18,003 bases of DNA from positions 1-18,003 of the forward strand of contig JAZDDW010000030.1 in assembly GCA_043809365.1 (NCBI GenBank). The letters are read 5' to 3'. The notes under the pieces are model-generated. The model searched no databases. It saw only the letters and a program-made list of their open reading frames with translations, and was not told the DNA's origin. The position numbers and the translations under genes are program-made. This DNA comes from CAJAUT01 sp043809365 (GTDB taxonomy: Bacteria; Patescibacteriota; Microgenomatia; UBA1400; UBA12108). This document shows positions 14,928-18,003 of the stretch, one piece after another (position 1 is the first letter of the stretch; each line of letters starts with the position of its first letter).

Positions 14928-15614
14928 TTACGAATTTATTTGAGCATTTGTTACAAGCTCAAACCCAAAATTTGTCACAAATAACTCATTCTGCTTACAT
15001 CCCAATTTCTTTACTATCCCGCCGACAGTATCTCTTACTCTTCTCTCTGAGTTCCTATCGCCATGACCTTTTGGATCGTTTAATTTGGCATCAAGTTCCT
15101 CGAAACTAAATAGTACATGTGGGCTTTGAGCTAGAAAATGCAGTAGTTTGTAATTATTAGTTTCTGACCCAAATATAGTTTTATAGACTTTCCCGCCTAT
15201 TGCATTAAATATAATATTCCCGCCCATGGAGAATATGAGCAATGGGGTACTTGTGGATGTATTAAGTTTTGCCACCAAATCCGCATATTTGTTGTAAGAC
15301 TTTTCAAACTTCTCAGTGACCCGAAATGATCTCAAGTGATAAACTTCATAATTTGTTGTACCTTCTACACCACCTTCTTCCACGATGTACTTATCTACCT
15401 CCTCAATCACCTTATTTTGAACCAAGCTGACAATGACCGCTTCCTCATATCCATACAGCTTCAAAGCCATTTCACGGATATTCCGACTCTGACGATAAGT
15501 GATGATTCTATTTTGAGAGTGAGATCGTAGAAGTTCTCGTTGTATCTCATCTAACACCATCCAGGTTGCATGGTTATATTTATCCACTTCCGTTAGTACA
15601 TAATCATCATTCAT
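14928..15614 (-). CDS. winged-helix DNA-binding protein of unknown type
   Basis: A 228-aa protein from the ATG at 15614 ('MNDDYVLTEVDKYNHATW'). The C-terminal 70 residues resemble the OmpR/PhoB winged helix: a short beta lead-in ('GKVYKTIF'), 'NNYKLLHFLAQSPHVLFSFEELDAKL', a recognition-helix-like 'RRVRDTVGGIVKKLG' (191-205) and a terminal hairpin 'NELFVTNFGFEL'. The N-terminal part is helical and shows no receiver domain. Most likely an element-borne regulator. The start is chosen by the promoter immediately upstream; the TTG at 15698 would read through that promoter. It is separated from the downstream operon by about 90 nt. Confidence 0.75.
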   Translation of the reverse strand: MNDDYVLTEVDKYNHATWMVLDEIQRELLRSHSQNRIITYRQSRNIREMALKLYGYEEAVIVSLVQNKVIEEVDKYIVEEGGVEGTTNYEVYHLRSFRVTEKFEKSYNKYADLVAKLNTSTSTPLLIFSMGGNIIFNAIGGKVYKTIFGSETNNYKLLHFLAQSPHVLFSFEELDAKLNDPKGHGDRNSERRVRDTVGGIVKKLGCKQNELFVTNFGFELVTNAQINS

Positions 15615-15620
15615 ACTCGT

Positions 15621-15649
15621 ATTATAGACAATATGAATCCCCCTGGCGA
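15621..15649 (-). promoter_or_regulatory. promoter of the winged-helix gene, leaderless geometry
   Basis: TCGCCA (15649-15644, 4 of 6), a 17-nt spacer and a consensus TATAAT (15626-15621) precede the ATG at 15614 by 6 nt. No Shine-Dalgarno fits in between. Confidence 0.6.
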
Positions 15650-15746
15650 CTGTGTGGAAGCTGTTATAACCTACTTCAAAGGACTGACTACCCCTCAAAA
15701 CATCCCAGATTTCTCTCTTTCAATCTGATATTGACTTGATATTACC

Positions 15747-16364
15747 CTATTCAAAATTTACGTAGCAAGATTTCTGTGTCCAAACAGGCATAAATCCCCC
15801 ATCTTTGTAAAGATATCTAGTCTTTTCATATTCTCCTATTTGCCTATCAACTTCTTGAGTTAGCATAAACCCTTCTCCTCCATACATTTCGTCCATCCAT
15901 ATCCCTCCACCAAAGGCTTCAAAAATAATGTTCCCATTCTTTACAACCATACTAATGTTTGGAGTGTGGTTCATGGTGATATTGGCAAAGATAATCATTT
16001 CATCTTTTCCATCGGCATCAACGTCAAATTCTCGTGATTCCCAGTCATCCTTTGATCCTCGATATAAAGTGGACTGAAATTCCTTTATAACAAATGGTTT
16101 TTTTAATTTGATCGTTTGTGGGTTATATATAAATACGGGTCTACCAATTACTTCGGTTTCTCCGTTAGATCGAACATAGTCTTTATATATACCTCCATCA
16201 ATATTGTAAGGACAATTGAACACAACATCCTCTTGCTCATTGCCTGTTTCTGTAGAGATGGTTTGAGTATTTTGTGCAGGCTTATTCCTTGAAAGGTATG
16301 TGTATCCAATAACAATGACTATAGCTATTAGGATGACTGGTTTTAGTATTTTTGATGTAATCAT
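15747..16364 (-). CDS. membrane-anchored protein with a DxDxDG calcium-type loop
   Basis: A 205-aa protein with an uncleaved-type N-terminal membrane segment (about 8-23, 'PVILIAIVIVIGYTYL') and an outside domain. Residues 114-122 read 'DVDADGKDE', the loop of FG-GAP/VCBS-type beta-propeller repeats and other calcium sites. It occurs only once, so no full propeller is present. Two cysteines (51 and 200) could form a disulfide outside the cell. A Shine-Dalgarno AGGGG precedes the ATG, and an extended -10 (TGcTAAAAT, 16389-16381) lies 16 nt upstream. Function unknown; a surface-exposed cargo protein is the best reading. Confidence 0.7.
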   Translation of the reverse strand: MITSKILKPVILIAIVIVIGYTYLSRNKPAQNTQTISTETGNEQEDVVFNCPYNIDGGIYKDYVRSNGETEVIGRPVFIYNPQTIKLKKPFVIKEFQSTLYRGSKDDWESREFDVDADGKDEMIIFANITMNHTPNISMVVKNGNIIFEAFGGGIWMDEMYGGEGFMLTQEVDRQIGEYEKTRYLYKDGGFMPVWTQKSCYVNFE

Positions 16365-16380
16365 ATTCCCCTATTTCTGT

Positions 16381-16437
16381 ATTTTAGCAGGTAATTTACA
16401 TGATAATTGTACATATCGCTTATCTGCAGGCTATAAT
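16381..16437. promoter_or_regulatory. divergent promoter region between two element genes
   Basis: The - strand carries an extended -10, TGcTAAAAT (16389-16381), serving the membrane-anchored protein gene. The + strand carries TATAAT (16432-16437) with a partial -35 TGTACA (16408-16413) at an 18-nt spacing. A GATAA/TTATC inverted pair (16402-16406, 16420-16424) lies between the two, a possible but weak operator. Confidence 0.5.
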
Positions 16438-16444
16438 AATTTAT

Positions 16445-16633
16445 ATGAGTACATTTACGATAGAAATATTCAATGACGATAAGAGTGTCACCTTGTCTGT
16501 AGTCGGCGACTCTTGGTTTAGTTCTACTATCGAATTAGGTGATACTCCATGTGACCACTGTGCACAGGTAATTCAAAGATCCTTACTGTCACTAATTCGT
16601 GACTATTTAGCCAAATATACTTTTATTTTTTAA
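16445..16633 (+). CDS. 62-aa hypothetical protein on the opposite strand
   Basis: From the ATG at 16445, preceded by a perfect TATAAT with only 7 nt between, the product is 'MSTFTIEIFNDDKSVTLSVV' and onwards, 62 residues. It has a beta-rich N-terminus, a 'CDHC' pair (about 35-38) and an amphipathic C-terminal helix. An in-frame ATG at 16400 exists but lies upstream of the promoter. It is the only confident + strand gene in the element; its stop overlaps the end of the convergent gene by 11 bases. No family recognised. CxxC could bind metal but with no second pair. Confidence 0.6.
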   Translation: MSTFTIEIFNDDKSVTLSVVGDSWFSSTIELGDTPCDHCAQVIQRSLLSLIRDYLAKYTFIF

Positions 16634-17315
16634 TAAGTCCTTCCCAAGGGGACGACTCATAAGTACCAGCCGATTCCGTTCTTACACTTATTTCACTACC
16701 AGCTCGTTTAACAAATATTACGTCTAACATACCTTGTTGCTTTAGATTGTAAGCTACTTCCCCAATGTTTATTTCTGATTGGTAAGTTACGGGATTAACA
16801 ATAGTGAATTCTGCAGTTGTACTGCCGTCAATAGTCTTCCCAAAAAGAGTCCACACTGGAAAAGAGATTTTTACTTTGTTGAGATAATCTCTGATAGCAT
16901 CGTAATCAATTTCTTCTTTTGAAAGTAGTTCGACTGCTAACACATACTCGTCAGTATACTTCTGGACTTGTCCGACCTTAGTCCTTATTAATTGATCTAA
17001 CAGTGTTTCATGGCTATTGTGCCGATAACTTGTTATTTCAAGAGTAGTAATATCTAATTGCCCCTTTTTTATCAGTGATTGTTGCATCAGATAAGCGTCA
17101 GGTGGATCGCGTGGTGACAACTGGACATAAGCTGGCTTTTTTGTTCTTTGAGAGAGAATTAAAGCCACAACTGCCGCCAAACGCACTTCTCTTACGGGTT
17201 TATATTTTCCTTCCTTCTCTATTGCTTCTGGTGCTACGGCTTTTGACAGTCTCAATAAGTGTTTGTAGACATTGTAGGGAGAATGCCAGATGGTATTAGT
17301 TTTACGGATTTCCAT
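16623..17315 (-). CDS. hypothetical protein with PD-(D/E)XK-like pattern
   Basis: A 230-aa protein with no membrane segment. Residues 43-101 follow the order of the PD-(D/E)XK nuclease fold: a helix with Glu43 ('REVRLAAVVALILS'), a strand 'SPRDPPDAYLM' with Asp73, and a strand 'DITTLEITSY' with Glu93. A helix ('LLDQLIRTKV') and a further strand ('YVLAVELL') follow. The lysine of the third motif is replaced (E-I-T), a change seen in several nuclease-like families. The remaining half is unassigned. The reading is by motif order only. It could be a defence or recombination nuclease, an inactive relative, or unrelated. The ATG at 17315 has no clear Shine-Dalgarno. Confidence 0.55.
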   Translation of the reverse strand: MEIRKTNTIWHSPYNVYKHLLRLSKAVAPEAIEKEGKYKPVREVRLAAVVALILSQRTKKPAYVQLSPRDPPDAYLMQQSLIKKGQLDITTLEITSYRHNSHETLLDQLIRTKVGQVQKYTDEYVLAVELLSKEEIDYDAIRDYLNKVKISFPVWTLFGKTIDGSTTAEFTIVNPVTYQSEINIGEVAYNLKQQGMLDVIFVKRAGSEISVRTESAGTYESSPWEGLIKK

Positions 17316-17427
17316 ATCATTTCTGCTTTGCCCTCTTTGGACTTCTGTTTCTCTTAGCGACTGTAAGCAAAATTAAGCCTGTTTCAAGATTATCATAGAG
17401 AGCATATTTATATATCTGATCATTTAA

Positions 17428-18003
17428 TTATTTCGAAGATTTCCTTAAGATTTCTATCAAGGTTGAAACTTCTGTATCTGAAATACCCGATAATTCTAAG
17501 CCATTAACCAATAACCTACCTGGGTACAAAGTCCTAAGCGTTGCTGGAACTATTAACCCAGTGCCTGACGCCATCATGGCGTACTTGCCATTCTCTGACA
17601 TCATTCCAACTATGCCGTTCACTATTAGTAAGTTAATATCTTGGTATACGCCCTCAGCATATTCGTTGAATTGTTTATGTTCTTCGTCTTGGAATGGAAC
17701 ATCGCTGAGGTTTAATTCTCCTTTCCATTGGTTTTTATCAATAACTTTTAGTATGCATAGTTGTCTATAGGTTAGCCTCTCTGCCTCTACTAGAGTGTGA
17801 TTGAGATTTTCTATTGGAGTGTTTGTAAAAGGAGCCTTAGCTATCAGATTTGCTAATAATGGTACCTTTCTCTCTTCATATGAGTTTCTGGTGGCTAATA
17901 GCGTCCCTTCTACTAAAGCCTCAAGGTCAGACATGGGTATGTTTGATCTTGGTTTGCTAAACTTTTCAATTTCATGATATTTTTTGATAGCTAAATTCCT
18001 GAC
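17428..18003 (-). CDS. hypothetical protein, 5' end beyond the window
   Basis: The frame is open from the stop at 17428 to the right edge without a break, so although an ATG occurs at 17934, upstream codons (23 in the window) may also be coding. The visible 191 residues are helical and soluble, with 'ERKVPLLANLIAKAPF', 'EAERLTYRQLCILKVID' and a conserved-looking end. This resembles, in general style, the C-terminal part of phage/element proteins of the DUF4393 kind, where a helical pair ends in 'LTxxxxxIL'. That is a resemblance only. Any N-terminal domain lies outside the window. Confidence 0.5.
   Translation of the reverse strand, partial: VRNLAIKKYHEIEKFSKPRSNIPMSDLEALVEGTLLATRNSYEERKVPLLANLIAKAPFTNTPIENLNHTLVEAERLTYRQLCILKVIDKNQWKGELNLSDVPFQDEEHKQFNEYAEGVYQDINLLIVNGIVGMMSENGKYAMMASGTGLIVPATLRTLYPGRLLVNGLELSGISDTEVSTLIEILRKSSK

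Noticed and set aside
15614..15698. TTG start at 15698 for the winged-helix gene.
   Set aside because: It would translate across a consensus promoter whose spacing points to the ATG at 15614.
15706..15727. CAGATT/AATCTG inverted repeat with a 10-base loop, considered as a terminator after the membrane-anchored protein gene.
   Set aside because: The stem is AT-rich and short and is followed by GGGATGTTTTG rather than a T-run on the - strand.
10800..18003. CRISPR array or tandem spacer-repeat structure in the element.
   Set aside because: No evenly spaced direct repeats of 20-40 bp were seen in any gap, and no cas-like gene is present.

Overview
The window looks like a fragment of a Candidate Phyla Radiation (Patescibacteria) genome, most likely Microgenomates-like. 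This is inferred from gene content and compactness, not from a search: most genes are separated by fewer than 20 bases, housekeeping genes are short, and ychF, rpsF, ssb, rpsR and a C-terminal processing protease are clustered. TGA is used as a normal stop (orf1, prim-pol, the 53-aa ORF), so this is not one of the CPR lineages that recode UGA.

Region 1 (1-5453, + strand) is host backbone: the 3' end of a secreted or membrane protein gene (DUF5666-like), a TrpR/YerC-type regulator, then a roughly 180-nt leader with a promoter, a candidate leader peptide and an intrinsic terminator. After the leader come a 59-aa ORF, hisS, a CaCA-family cation antiporter, an EamA/DMT transporter, rpmE (L31) and prfA (RF1). 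Region 2 (5454-10776, - strand) is also host backbone: ychF, rpsF, ssb, rpsR and ctp in one tight run, then separately htrA, a 115-aa hypothetical ORF and a poorly explained 380-bp gap.

Region 3 (about 10.78 kb to the right edge) is an integrated mobile element, visibly more AT-rich than the backbone and almost entirely on the - strand. A coupled operon reads 101-aa ORF, prim-pol/RepA-like replication protein, a 53-aa ORF, a MerR-type excisionase-like HTH and a large serine recombinase. The recombinase gene runs 59 bases into ychF and takes its stop codon from the P-loop coding sequence, so one attachment junction lies at the ychF start. Beyond it are cargo genes: a winged-helix protein, a membrane-anchored protein with a calcium-type DxDxDG loop, a 62-aa gene on the + strand, a protein with a degenerate PD-(D/E)XK-like pattern, and a gene cut by the window edge. 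No capsid, portal, terminase or conjugation gene is visible. With replication and recombination genes together, it best fits an integrative plasmid or satellite-like element. The second junction is outside the window.

Two patterns cut across the regions. First, a palindromic repeat (three copies, about 40 bp, with two mutually exclusive hairpins) occurs in the hisS leader, after prfA, and in frame inside ychF, at the point where YchF has lost about 35 residues of its coiled-coil domain. Second, several genes have a -10 hexamer only 6 to 8 nt before the ATG and no Shine-Dalgarno sequence, which predicts leaderless mRNAs, while genes inside operons have clear Shine-Dalgarno sequences.
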